DNA from: Candidatus Woesearchaeota archaeon
GTDB lineage: Archaea > Nanobdellota > Nanobdellia > Woesearchaeales > DSVV01
Length of the DNA stretch: 10,049 nt
Direction of reading: 5' to 3'
NCBI GenBank assembly: GCA_016215305.1
Contig: JACRKI010000120.1
Coordinates: 1 to 10,049, forward strand
The notes under the pieces were generated by a model. The model saw only the letters and a program-made list of their open reading frames with translations, was not told where the DNA came from and made no database searches. Position 1 is the first letter of the stretch, and every line of letters begins with the position of its first letter. Below, piece by piece: positions 1 to 6,038 of this stretch. Made by a program: the position numbers and the translations under genes.

Positions 1-837
1 CAATGGGAATGGATGATCTAATTTTTCTTTTTGAACTGCTGCAATAACTTTTTTTAACATTTCTTTTTCTTCTTTGCTTTCTGAAAAGATTTCAAACCAA
101 AACGGAAATGTATTTGCGTCTCCTGCAACATACTTTGTTTCTTTGGTGTCCCTAAAATAATCTCCTGTCCAAAAGGTTTGTTTGATTGCTGCTTTTATTT
201 TTTCAAAGGAAAGATTACATTCTAAACCTAAAGATTTTGCTTCCCTCGCGATTACCGCTGCGCAGCAATTGTCATAACAACTGCTCTGCCGCTTCGCGTT
301 GTCTTTTATCGAGGAGAAATTCTTGTCTCTTCTGATGAGATTTGTTTGTTTGTCAAATATATTGTCTTCAAAGAATTGAATTTGCCGCTCTAAAAATGGT
401 TTGTAGATTTCAACAAGTTCTTTGCTTTTTGTGTTGTTTTTTTTTGTCTTGTCTGTGACTCGCAAGCTGTACAAGAGAAACGCCAATGAATCCGGCGCGT
501 AGGAAAAAACATCAAAGCATTTTCCATTCTTTGTTATTGTTGTGGCAATTCTGTTTTCTCTGCTGTAACACGCTAACGCGAACTGCAATGTTTTTTCTAT
601 TTCTTTTTTGTATCCTAATTTTTGCAGCGCTTCCATGCACATCCCAAAATCTCTGATGTAGAATAACGAAAAATGCCCTGTGCTGACTTGAAAGAATGTG
701 TTGTTCCAGCAATTTTTGATTATTTGTTCTGCGATTTGCTCTGGCATTCCTTCGTAAGTTTTAAATCCTTTTTTCGCAACAGTGATTCTTCTCTGAAACA
801 TGTGCAGTGCTTCGCGGAGATGATGAAAGGCGTCCAT
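1..837 (-). CDS. Partial six-hairpin glycosidase-like protein (3' end beyond the window)
   Basis: An uninterrupted minus-strand frame runs from ATG at 837 to the window edge (279 codons, no stop), so the C-terminus is missing. The protein is helical, with segments resembling alpha/alpha-toroid glycosidases (glucoamylase or amylo-1,6-glucosidase type): FYIRDFG at about residues 58-64, which matches the W/F-x-RD start of such barrels, a YD-x-CCAAVIAREAKSLG helix near 205, and a GDANTFPFWF stretch near 250. No signal peptide is seen, so it is probably cytosolic and may act on a storage or exported polysaccharide; substrate and catalytic acids cannot be named. The frame stays open upstream to a TTG at 900. 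I prefer ATG 837 because a TATA-like box is centred 27-28 bases before it. A GC-rich imperfect palindrome (247-298) lies inside the gene. The family assignment is by pattern only and could be wrong; that this is a real gene is much surer. Confidence 0.6.
   Translation of the reverse strand, partial: MDAFHHLREALHMFQRRITVAKKGFKTYEGMPEQIAEQIIKNCWNNTFFQVSTGHFSLFYIRDFGMCMEALQKLGYKKEIEKTLQFALACYSRENRIATTITKNGKCFDVFSYAPDSLAFLLYSLRVTDKTKKNNTKSKELVEIYKPFLERQIQFFEDNIFDKQTNLIRRDKNFSSIKDNAKRQSSCYDNCCAAVIAREAKSLGLECNLSFEKIKAAIKQTFWTGDYFRDTKETKYVAGDANTFPFWFEIFSESKEEKEMLKKVIAAVQKEKLDHPFPL
247..298. repeat. GC-rich imperfect palindrome inside the glycosidase-like gene
   Basis: The segment starts CGCGA and ends TCGCG. 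Its centre is a nine-pair stem (264-272 with 277-285, one G-U) around a four-base loop. The outer arms pair only partly. It is much richer in GC than the surrounding gene and encodes a Cys-rich stretch (SSCYDNCC) without breaking the frame. It resembles the short palindromic elements that insert into genes in some bacteria, but only one copy is seen here. Confidence 0.45.
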
Positions 838-860
838 GCAATTGCAGGAGAAGAACGTCT

Positions 861-868
861 TTAAAAAA
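861..868 (-). promoter_or_regulatory. TATA-like box for the glycosidase-like gene
   Basis: On the minus strand this reads TTTTTTAA, preceded by a purine-rich stretch (AAAAAGAAC) in the place of an archaeal BRE. Its centre is 27.5 bases upstream of the ATG at 837, the spacing expected for a transcript starting at or next to the start codon. It lies in the short gap after the ORF6N gene, so the downstream gene may have its own promoter. Homopolymer-rich DNA makes chance occurrence possible. Confidence 0.4.
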
Positions 869-905
869 GTTCTTTTTGTAATGGGTGCTTCTTTGTTCAA
901 ATTCT

Positions 906-1835
906 TTATTTCATCCCTAGCTTATCCAATAACTTGAATGCTTCTTTATCAAATTTTGAGAAAGCAAACCATTTTTTCCCCAAGTCTTTTAATGATGCTC
1001 CAAAATGATACACTTCTTTATTATCAATTATCAGAAATCTATCGTGTGAATGCGTAAATTCTTTCACTTCAACAAACGGATATTGTAAATTGTATTTAGC
1101 CACGTCAAGAGATAATTGTTTAGAAATCTCTTTTGTGAATAAAGCAACTGCCACATTCTTATTTCTCTTGCTTAACAGCGTCAAAACTGAATCATCAATA
1201 TAATTGTCAATGAGAATTATAGATGTATGAGCGGTTCTCATAATGTTTGAGACAAATGTATATGAATCAAATATCTGTCCATCAAAAAATATGCCTTTCT
1301 CTGGCTTTATGTCTCTGCTTTGGAGAGCATCGAATATCTCCTCAAATTTTTTATCCTGTTCAATCTGCTTTATCTCAACAACATCTAATCTCTGAAAGAT
1401 CCGCGCGTTTGAAGAGATAAATCTTCTCATCGCAACAAAGGCATTCATTATTTGAATGCTGACTTTTATTGCAGTTTCGCTCCTTAAGACCCCTGAAAGC
1501 ATTGCTACACCCTGCTCTGTAAAAGCATATGGAAGATACTTTCGATGATGTCCTCTCCTAGTTTTTAAGGTCACAAATTGTGACCTTAAACCATTTGCAC
1601 TTGAGGTCACAAATTGTGACCTCAAGTTGTCAAATTCTTGGATTGAGATTTGAAACATAAACTCATCAGGAAATCGCACACTATTCCGCTTCACTGCTTG
1701 ATTTAATTCCTTTGTCTCTACATTATAAAGCTCTGCAAGATCCGAATCAAGCATCACTCGCATACCTCTGAGAGTGTAAATTTTATTTTTTATTTTATCT
1801 GTGTTTAATGTTAACTGATTATTTTCCATCTTCAC
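906..1835 (-). CDS. ORF6N-domain DNA-binding protein with PLD-like C-terminal half
   Basis: This protein of 309 residues has two parts. Residues about 18-140 are an ORF6N domain (KilA-N/Bro-type DNA-binding family of phages and bacterial genomes), shown by IYTLRGMRVMLDSDLAELY, RFPDEFMFQ and YLPYAFTEQGVAMLS. Residues about 178-305 contain H264-x-R-x4-D271 followed by FGASLKDLGKK, resembling one half of the phospholipase D/HKD motif; only one such motif is present. Proteins of this architecture are frequent accessory genes in bacteria; their role is not settled (phage-derived regulator or defence are guesses). The start is GTG at 1835, 26 bases from a TATA-like box; ATG at 1829 would give 307 residues. 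Residues 71-77 and 83-89 are the same heptapeptide LRSQFVT, encoded by two palindromes. It is downstream of the redox cluster but has its own promoter region of about 180 bases. It was probably gained horizontally. Confidence 0.88.
   Translation of the reverse strand: MKMENNQLTLNTDKIKNKIYTLRGMRVMLDSDLAELYNVETKELNQAVKRNSVRFPDEFMFQISIQEFDNLRSQFVTSSANGLRSQFVTLKTRRGHHRKYLPYAFTEQGVAMLSGVLRSETAIKVSIQIMNAFVAMRRFISSNARIFQRLDVVEIKQIEQDKKFEEIFDALQSRDIKPEKGIFFDGQIFDSYTFVSNIMRTAHTSIILIDNYIDDSVLTLLSKRNKNVAVALFTKEISKQLSLDVAKYNLQYPFVEVKEFTHSHDRFLIIDNKEVYHFGASLKDLGKKWFAFSKFDKEAFKLLDKLGMK
1564..1590. repeat. Perfect palindrome inside the ORF6N gene (copy 1)
   Basis: Two 13-base arms flank a single central A at 1577. 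The core GGTCACAA-A-TTGTGACC is shared with the second copy centred 36 bases away. On the minus strand it encodes one of the two LRSQFVT peptides. Confidence 0.9.
1599..1627. repeat. Perfect palindrome inside the ORF6N gene (copy 2)
   Basis: Two 14-base arms flank a central A at 1613. The core is the same 17 bases as copy 1, but the outer arm bases have changed in matching pairs (AAGG/CCTT in copy 1, GAGG/CCTC in copy 2), so both copies keep full symmetry. Confidence 0.9.
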
Positions 1836-1857
1836 TCTTTTCTTAGTACAAACATAC

Positions 1858-1864
1858 TAAAAAA
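1858..1864 (-). promoter_or_regulatory. TATA-like box for the ORF6N gene
   Basis: On the minus strand this reads TTTTTTA. Its centre is 26 bases upstream of the GTG at 1835, the same spacing as for the other first-in-operon genes here, which favours the GTG start or a leader of six bases before ATG 1829. Confidence 0.4.
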
Positions 1865-1881
1865 GCTATTTGTCAAAAACA

Positions 1882-1944
1882 TGGAAACTTTTCAGAAATC
1901 TTGAAAGATTTTTGAAAAAACAAGGTTCTTTTGGAAACTTTTCA
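1882..1944. repeat. 13-base direct repeat upstream of the ORF6N gene
   Basis: TGGAAACTTTTCA occurs at 1882-1894 and again at 1932-1944, exactly 50 bases apart. Between them, 1896-1911 forms a short inverted repeat (AAATCTT-GA-AAGATTT). The pair lies 20-110 bases upstream of the presumed ORF6N promoter. It could be a pair of operator sites, but AT-rich sequence can produce such repeats. Confidence 0.45.
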
Positions 1945-1966
1945 AGAATTCCGAAGGCAAAATGAG

Positions 1967-2012
1967 TTTTTGAATTTATCTTTTGATTATCTCTTAGAAA
2001 ATATTTTCATCA
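1967..2012. repeat. 46-base dispersed intergenic repeat, copy A
   Basis: Matches 4647-4692 at 39 of 46 positions in the same orientation without gaps; all seven differences are transitions. On the minus strand it begins five bases after the stop codon of the Ala/Ser/Thr-rich gene. It includes a seven-codon reading frame (ATG at 2010 to TAA at 1987, MKIFSKR). Its function is unknown. Confidence 0.75.
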
Positions 2013-2017
2013 TTCCC

Positions 2018-2437
2018 TCAAGAAGCTCTTGTTCTTCTGGTATGCGTCACCACACTGGGATATTGAGAAGTGATTGTGGTTGTTTTCGTGGTGGTTTGTG
2101 CTGATGCTGTTCCGCTTGTTGAACCGGTTGCTGCTTTTGTTGCAGTGGATGAACTTGACGCTGTCTTCCCTGATGATGTTGCCGCTGTTTTTGCCGCTGC
2201 CTGAGCACCAGACGCTGCGCTTTTTGCCGCACTCTCATTTGCGACTGTCTTCTCGATTGTGGCGTTTGTTGACGCTGGCGCTTCAACCGCAGCAAGCACC
2301 TGCTCGTCTCCTGTTTGTCCTGTTTCAGCGTTTTGCGCGACATTCTGAAAATAGCCGATAGAAATAATGCCCTCTATCATGAATAAAGAAATAACAAGCG
2401 CGAGCGCAACCGCAATTCGAAGTTTGAGGAATCTCAT
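2018..2437 (-). CDS. Small membrane-anchored Ala/Ser/Thr-rich protein
   Basis: This protein has 139 residues. Residues about 8-29 form one hydrophobic segment preceded by basic residues (MRFLKLR), so it is a signal anchor or uncleaved signal peptide. From about residue 35 the chain is low-complexity, dominated by Ala, Thr, Ser, Lys and Gln, and ends in TRRTRAS. The extended tail would face outside the cell and may be glycosylated or act as a tether. The start ATG overlaps the stop of the oxidoreductase gene by four bases (ATGA), and GAGGAGG at 2457-2451 is a Shine-Dalgarno site 13 bases away; coupling is likely. Its position makes it a candidate partner of ApbE and the reductase, but the ApbE target motif (D-x-x-S/T-G-A-S/T) is absent; SGAQ at about residues 76-79 is the nearest resemblance. 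I recognise no family. Confidence 0.7.
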   Translation of the reverse strand: MRFLKLRIAVALALVISLFMIEGIISIGYFQNVAQNAETGQTGDEQVLAAVEAPASTNATIEKTVANESAAKSAASGAQAAAKTAATSSGKTASSSSTATKAATGSTSGTASAQTTTKTTTITSQYPSVVTHTRRTRAS

Positions 2438-3747
2438 ATGAAATCAAACGCCTCCTCGTGAATGTACGAATCTGAAACACCGCTCTGCTCCAGACTTTTG
2501 ATGACACTTTCCTTAAATGGCGGAGGACCACAAAGAAAAAAATCCTTGCCTTTGAATTTTCCACTGAATTCCGCAATATTCTGCGCGCCAAGATGCCCGT
2601 ACTTTTTCGTGTTCCACGCAAAATATCTAAATCTTTTATTTTTTTCAGCAACCTTTTGTATGATGTTTGCGCCAATAAAATCCGCATCATTATTCACGCA
2701 ATAATACAAATCAACATCGTACTCCAATCCTTTTCCTTCAAGCAAATCCATAACCATTCCCAAAAATGGCGTGATGCCAATCCCGCCCGCGATCCACACC
2801 TGCGTTTTGGTCTTGACTCCTCTGTAATTAAACCTGCCGTATGGCCCTTCGATTCCAACTTTATCTCCCAATTTCAGATTATCCAAAGCACTTGTATAAT
2901 CTCCTAATTTCTTAATGACGATAGTGAGATTTGGCGCGTCTGATTTTGACGCAATCGAAAATGGATGCGACTCCGACGATAATTTTTGATTATAAAACCG
3001 CAAAAAAACAAACTGCCCTGATTTGTAACTGATAGGCTTGTGCTCTGGCTTGAGAATGACTTCAAAATAATCCTTATACTTCACCACATCCGCAACAGTA
3101 TAAATCGCGTTTTTGAACAATCGTGTTTTCAAAAGCATGCTGTAGAAAAATCCGCTAAACCCAATCACTGCGACCACTGCCGCATATATGTAGTACCCTG
3201 CGAAAATCATATCCTTTGATCCGTTCCCGCGTATTAAAAAAACATGAAGCACCGCAAATAAAAAAACCAACCCAAAAAAATCATGGGAAAGTTTCCAGTT
3301 GTGATATTTTAATTTAGAGAATAAAGTGAGCACAATCAGCAGAACCATTCCCACCAGCGCTATGATCCCGAAATTAACAGACCAGTACGCGCTCGGAAGC
3401 AGATACAACGCCGCCTGCCAGACATCATTTGGAATAAATTTTAAGACAAGAAGAACAGGATGAAACAAAATAAGAATCAACGCGCTTCCTCCCAGAATCC
3501 CGTGCGCGATATAGACTTTGTCCAAACCGCCGAATATATCCTCAATAAAACTGACTCTCGTTGAAAGAAGAAATGTCAACGCAAACATGGTCATGCCGAC
3601 AAGCCCGAATATTTCTCCGAGGGTGTGCGTCGCTGTTTCGTAATTCCCAAACCAGTTTGGCTCATCTCCAAACGCCATCAGAAGAAAGACTGGCGTCACG
3701 CAAAGGAGGAAAAGAAATGTCCACCCAAGAAAGCTTTCAAATTTCAT
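2434..3747 (-). CDS. Ferric-reductase-like transmembrane flavoprotein with NAD(P)H-binding FNR module
   Basis: This membrane oxidoreductase of 437 residues would move electrons from cytosolic NAD(P)H through FAD and two b-hemes to an acceptor on the far side. Residues about 1-210 hold six or so hydrophobic helices. H82/H96 (x13 spacing) and H155/H168 (x12) fit the four heme ligands of the ferric reductase/NOX superfamily. Residues about 215-305 are the FAD domain, with SGQF (243-246) and HPFSIAS (261-267). Residues about 315-437 bind the nicotinamide nucleotide, with GGIGITP (321-327) and CGPPP (406-410). The chosen start is ATG 3747, with Shine-Dalgarno GGGTGA at 3758-3753, five bases away; this overlaps the apbE stop by 11 bases. 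The in-frame ATG at 3801 would add 18 basic residues and a 65-base overlap and is less likely. The natural acceptor (iron, oxygen, quinone or a flavoprotein) cannot be read from sequence. Confidence 0.92.
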   Translation of the reverse strand: MKFESFLGWTFLFLLCVTPVFLLMAFGDEPNWFGNYETATHTLGEIFGLVGMTMFALTFLLSTRVSFIEDIFGGLDKVYIAHGILGGSALILILFHPVLLVLKFIPNDVWQAALYLLPSAYWSVNFGIIALVGMVLLIVLTLFSKLKYHNWKLSHDFFGLVFLFAVLHVFLIRGNGSKDMIFAGYYIYAAVVAVIGFSGFFYSMLLKTRLFKNAIYTVADVVKYKDYFEVILKPEHKPISYKSGQFVFLRFYNQKLSSESHPFSIASKSDAPNLTIVIKKLGDYTSALDNLKLGDKVGIEGPYGRFNYRGVKTKTQVWIAGGIGITPFLGMVMDLLEGKGLEYDVDLYYCVNNDADFIGANIIQKVAEKNKRFRYFAWNTKKYGHLGAQNIAEFSGKFKGKDFFLCGPPPFKESVIKSLEQSGVSDSYIHEEAFDFI

Positions 3748-4597
3748 GCTCTTCACCCTGCACTCTCTCTTCAAAGCCATTATACTTTTGCATTTGTCCA
3801 TTTTTCTGGATAATCAGGACACCAATTTCCTTGTTTTTTTCCATAAGCTTTTCTCTTTCTTTTTCTCCACAAACAAAAAGCGCTGTCGCATAAACATCCG
3901 CATCAGCCAACGTTGGCGCAATCACTGTCAGAGAAGCAATTTCTTTCTGATTCAGAATGTGACTCTTTGAAAAATTGCCGTCATACTGCCTATAATCTCC
4001 TGACGTCGCAACCGCGTTATTTCTGAGCTGGATCGTGCACACTTTTTCTTCTGCGTTTCGCGGATGCTGGACTTCAATCGCGTGCGCATAGTCTCCAAGA
4101 ACACGCATATCCCCTCTCGCGTCAACAAAACATTCCCGCACTCCGTTCTTTTCCAGAAATTCAATTACCTTATCCGCGATGTATCCTTTCGCAATACTTC
4201 CCAAATCAATGAGAACATCGCTGTTGTTAAGCATGACCTCCCTCTCTTTGATTTCTATGTCTTTATAAGAACAATGAATTGGCAAGAGATGCTCTTTGTT
4301 TTTTCTCCGCGAAAAGTTTTTTCCCAACGAGATATCATATTCTCCATTTGTCGCTTTTGAAAACGCGACTGCTTTTTTCAGCACTTCCAGCAATTCTTTT
4401 GAGACTTGTTTTTTTCTTTGCGCATTGAGAATAGAAAGTTCGCTGTTTGGATCATAGAAATTGAATATTTTCTCGAGGCGAAGCGCTTCCAAATATGCTT
4501 CATCTAAAATTTGACGCGCTTTCTCTTCTTGGAGATCATACACGCTTATGAAAATCTCAGCTCCAAAAAGCGGTTTTTGCAGGGATGTTTCTTGCAT
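3737..4597 (-). CDS. apbE: FAD:protein FMN transferase (ApbE family)
   Basis: ApbE enzymes use FAD to attach FMN covalently to a Thr or Ser of redox proteins, with Mg2+. The 286 residues are close to the family core length. Visible motifs in order: EKIFNFYDPNSELSILN (42-58), DLGSIAKGY (131-139), DARGDMRVLG (159-168, normally GGD, here RGD), ATSGDYR (197-203), SHILNQ (212-217) and T229 followed by ADVYATAL (233-240), whose D234 and T238 correspond to the metal-binding residues. There is no signal peptide or lipobox, unlike most bacterial ApbE, so it should act in the cytosol unless the start is misjudged. The ATG at 4597 has a TATA-like box 26-27 bases upstream and no leader. Its stop overlaps the reductase start by 11 bases, so a shared job is likely. 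No FMN-binding-domain substrate is encoded in the window. Confidence 0.93.
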   Translation of the reverse strand: MQETSLQKPLFGAEIFISVYDLQEEKARQILDEAYLEALRLEKIFNFYDPNSELSILNAQRKKQVSKELLEVLKKAVAFSKATNGEYDISLGKNFSRRKNKEHLLPIHCSYKDIEIKEREVMLNNSDVLIDLGSIAKGYIADKVIEFLEKNGVRECFVDARGDMRVLGDYAHAIEVQHPRNAEEKVCTIQLRNNAVATSGDYRQYDGNFSKSHILNQKEIASLTVIAPTLADADVYATALFVCGEKEREKLMEKNKEIGVLIIQKNGQMQKYNGFEERVQGEEHEI

Positions 4598-4619
4598 ACC
4601 GCTATGGACATCATTGCAT

Positions 4620-4627
4620 TAATAAAA
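4620..4627 (-). promoter_or_regulatory. TATA-like box for the apbE-reductase operon
   Basis: On the minus strand this reads TTTTATTA, preceded by a purine-rich CAGAAG in the BRE position. Its centre is 26.5 bases upstream of the apbE ATG, predicting a leaderless transcript. No Shine-Dalgarno sequence precedes the ATG. Confidence 0.55.
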
Positions 4628-4646
4628 CTTCTGAAACAATAATTAT

Positions 4647-4692
4647 TTTTTGAATTCATTTTTCGATTATCTCTCAAAGAATACTTTCATCA
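4647..4692. repeat. 46-base dispersed intergenic repeat, copy B
   Basis: Partner of 1967-2012. It lies 34 bases after the acyltransferase stop codon and 20 bases before the apbE TATA-like box. The equivalent seven-codon frame is intact (ATG at 4690 to TAA at 4667, MKVFFER), with three of seven residues changed. Confidence 0.75.
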
Positions 4693-4696
4693 AAAG

Positions 4697-4713
4697 TGGT
4701 TCTTAACGAACCA
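4697..4713 (-). terminator. Small hairpin after the acyltransferase gene
   Basis: TGGTTC and GAACCA form a six-base-pair stem around a five-base loop, 14 bases beyond the stop codon at 4727. Only a short T run follows on the minus strand (CTTTT), so a role in termination or 3' end protection is weakly supported. Confidence 0.3.
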
Positions 4714-4726
4714 GCTGATAAAAAGA

Positions 4727-5962
4727 CTACAATGCACTTCTTATTGCTTCTCGTATCTCTGCCCGCTCTTCCATCACTTCCGCAATCTTATTGTATGTGT
4801 GCAGCAGAATATTTTCTTTTTTGAAAGTTGCAAGCGGCGGCTCTTGTTCTGCACGAGATTGACAAATGGAATGCTGTCCATACGATGTCGGCGCAAGATA
4901 TCCTTCCTGTATCAGCGCGTGATATAACAAAAACAATCTTTCTTTGCGTTCTTCTTTGTCAAGCAAAAATTGGTCCAGATACACGTCCGGCATCTCTGCA
5001 AGATTTGCGACCATGTCCTGAATTCCTATCTGAAATTCACCTACTGTTGTGGTTCGCTGTCCGCGTTCTAATTTGTCATAAATAAATATCGACGCTAATT
5101 GCGCGGCAGTAATCGTGTTCAGATCAATATATGCATCTCGAGTTTTTCTGTTGAATGCTTCTTTATCTCGATGTTCGTATGCTTTTGGTTCTTCTCTTTC
5201 TCTTCTTGGAACAGGAGAGTACATAAACGGCTGACCGATTCTCGCAAATACTCGCTGTTTTCTTTTTCCATTCTTTTCTTTTCCTGACAGAAAATCATAC
5301 GTCACTCCTATTGGAACGCATGGCACTGCATACGCTGCGCCATCTGCTGTTGTAAAATGCGAATAATGATACGCGCCTGCCTTTATTGGAGAAATTCTTC
5401 CATTGCCTTTCGATGTTCCTTCCGGCGCCAGTGAAATTGAAATTCCTTTCGCATACGCAGCAATGACCTGCTCCTGCACTTCTCTGTTCATTCTGCTTCT
5501 TTTTTCTCTTTCTTCAGGAGAATCCGCTTTTCCTGAACTCATTCCATAGACAGGAAGAGAAACCGCGCCTGCCAATCCATTCACAAGCGCATTCAATGGA
5601 GGAATTTTTGGAAAATAATCTCTCCTCGTCACCGCGTTGAACGTATGACCGCTTGGAAATTGAAACCATACAGGCAGCATATTGCTGAAATCATACCACG
5701 TGGTGTGCTGAAGTAAAATCAGATATGGCGGTTTTATTCCTTCTTCTCCTTGTTCTCCCTGCTCTCCTTGTTCCGGATTGAATACTTCTTCAAACCCCTT
5801 TAGAGAAAAATGTTCCGCTGTATGTTCTCTTATCAGCCAACTGACGCCGGCGAACGCACAGAAAACTGACGAACGAAACAAACGATCTTTCAAGGGAGTT
5901 GGACCTGCGCGATAGAGCGTATATTCTTTCGCGGTTCTTGCTTCTAAATCTGATTCTTCCAT
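4727..5962 (-). CDS. PlsC-like (LPLAT superfamily) acyltransferase with long C-terminal extension
   Basis: This protein of 411 residues carries the glycerolipid acyltransferase signature: H86-x4-D91 (HTTWYD) as the catalytic pair, APEGTSKGNGRISPIKAG at 179-196 containing the EGT block that binds the acceptor phosphate, and VPCVPIGV at 213-220. The likely role is transfer of an acyl chain to a lipid acceptor at the membrane; no clear membrane helix is seen apart from weakly hydrophobic segments near 30-45 and 125-140. After the catalytic part (about 75-255) there is a charged, helical extension to residue 411 that I do not recognise. Residues 64-75 are an EQG/EEG tandem repeat encoded by near-identical nine-base units (5738-5773). 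The ATG at 5962 sits 26 bases from a TATA-like box with no Shine-Dalgarno. Such enzymes make bacterial ester lipids, so presence beside archaeal ileS is notable. It is divergent from ileS. Confidence 0.85.
   Translation of the reverse strand: MEESDLEARTAKEYTLYRAGPTPLKDRLFRSSVFCAFAGVSWLIREHTAEHFSLKGFEEVFNPEQGEQGEQGEEGIKPPYLILLQHTTWYDFSNMLPVWFQFPSGHTFNAVTRRDYFPKIPPLNALVNGLAGAVSLPVYGMSSGKADSPEEREKRSRMNREVQEQVIAAYAKGISISLAPEGTSKGNGRISPIKAGAYHYSHFTTADGAAYAVPCVPIGVTYDFLSGKEKNGKRKQRVFARIGQPFMYSPVPRREREEPKAYEHRDKEAFNRKTRDAYIDLNTITAAQLASIFIYDKLERGQRTTTVGEFQIGIQDMVANLAEMPDVYLDQFLLDKEERKERLFLLYHALIQEGYLAPTSYGQHSICQSRAEQEPPLATFKKENILLHTYNKIAEVMEERAEIREAIRSAL
5738..5773 (-). repeat. Nine-base tandem repeat encoding E-Q-G units
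   Basis: Four consecutive nine-base units on the minus strand encode EQG, EQG, EQG and EEG with minor third-position changes. The tract sits just before the catalytic domain in what is probably a flexible linker, so its copy number may vary between strains. Confidence 0.8.
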
Positions 5963-5984
5963 TTCTCAGGGGAATGAAATTTGG

Positions 5985-5992
5985 TTTATAAA
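5985..5992 (-). promoter_or_regulatory. TATA-like box for the acyltransferase gene
   Basis: TTTATAAA is self-complementary. On the minus strand its centre is 26.5 bases from the ATG at 5962, predicting a leaderless transcript. It shares the 76-base divergent region with the ileS promoter. Confidence 0.55.
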
Positions 5993-6010
5993 ATAAACTG
6001 TCGCAAATTA

Positions 6011-6017
6011 TTTAAAT
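6011..6017 (+). promoter_or_regulatory. TATA-like box for ileS
   Basis: TTTAAAT, preceded by GCAAA in the BRE position. The centre is about 25 bases upstream of the ileS ATG at 6039, and the sequence between is pyrimidine-rich with no Shine-Dalgarno site, so a leaderless transcript is expected. Confidence 0.5.
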
Positions 6018-6038
6018 CAACTCCGTTCTTCTCCACTC

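Noticed and set aside
512..864. Short open frames on both strands (512-712 minus, 673-864 plus).
   Set aside because: They overlap the longer minus-strand frame 837-1, which has helix-rich, glycosidase-like sequence; the short frames have no recognisable content.
1564..1627. CRISPR-like array (two similar palindromic units).
   Set aside because: Only two units, inside an intact coding frame, with nine-base spacing rather than spacers.
2047..2361. Gln/Arg-rich frame 2047-2343 (minus) and Leu-rich frame 2074-2361 (plus).
   Set aside because: Both are alternative readings of the repetitive Ala/Ser/Thr codons of 2437-2018; the latter has a start coupled to the upstream gene and a proper signal anchor.
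3748..3801. Upstream ATG at 3801 as start of the ferric-reductase-like gene.
   Set aside because: It would add 18 basic residues encoded inside the apbE coding region, with no Shine-Dalgarno, whereas ATG 3747 has GGGTGA at good spacing.
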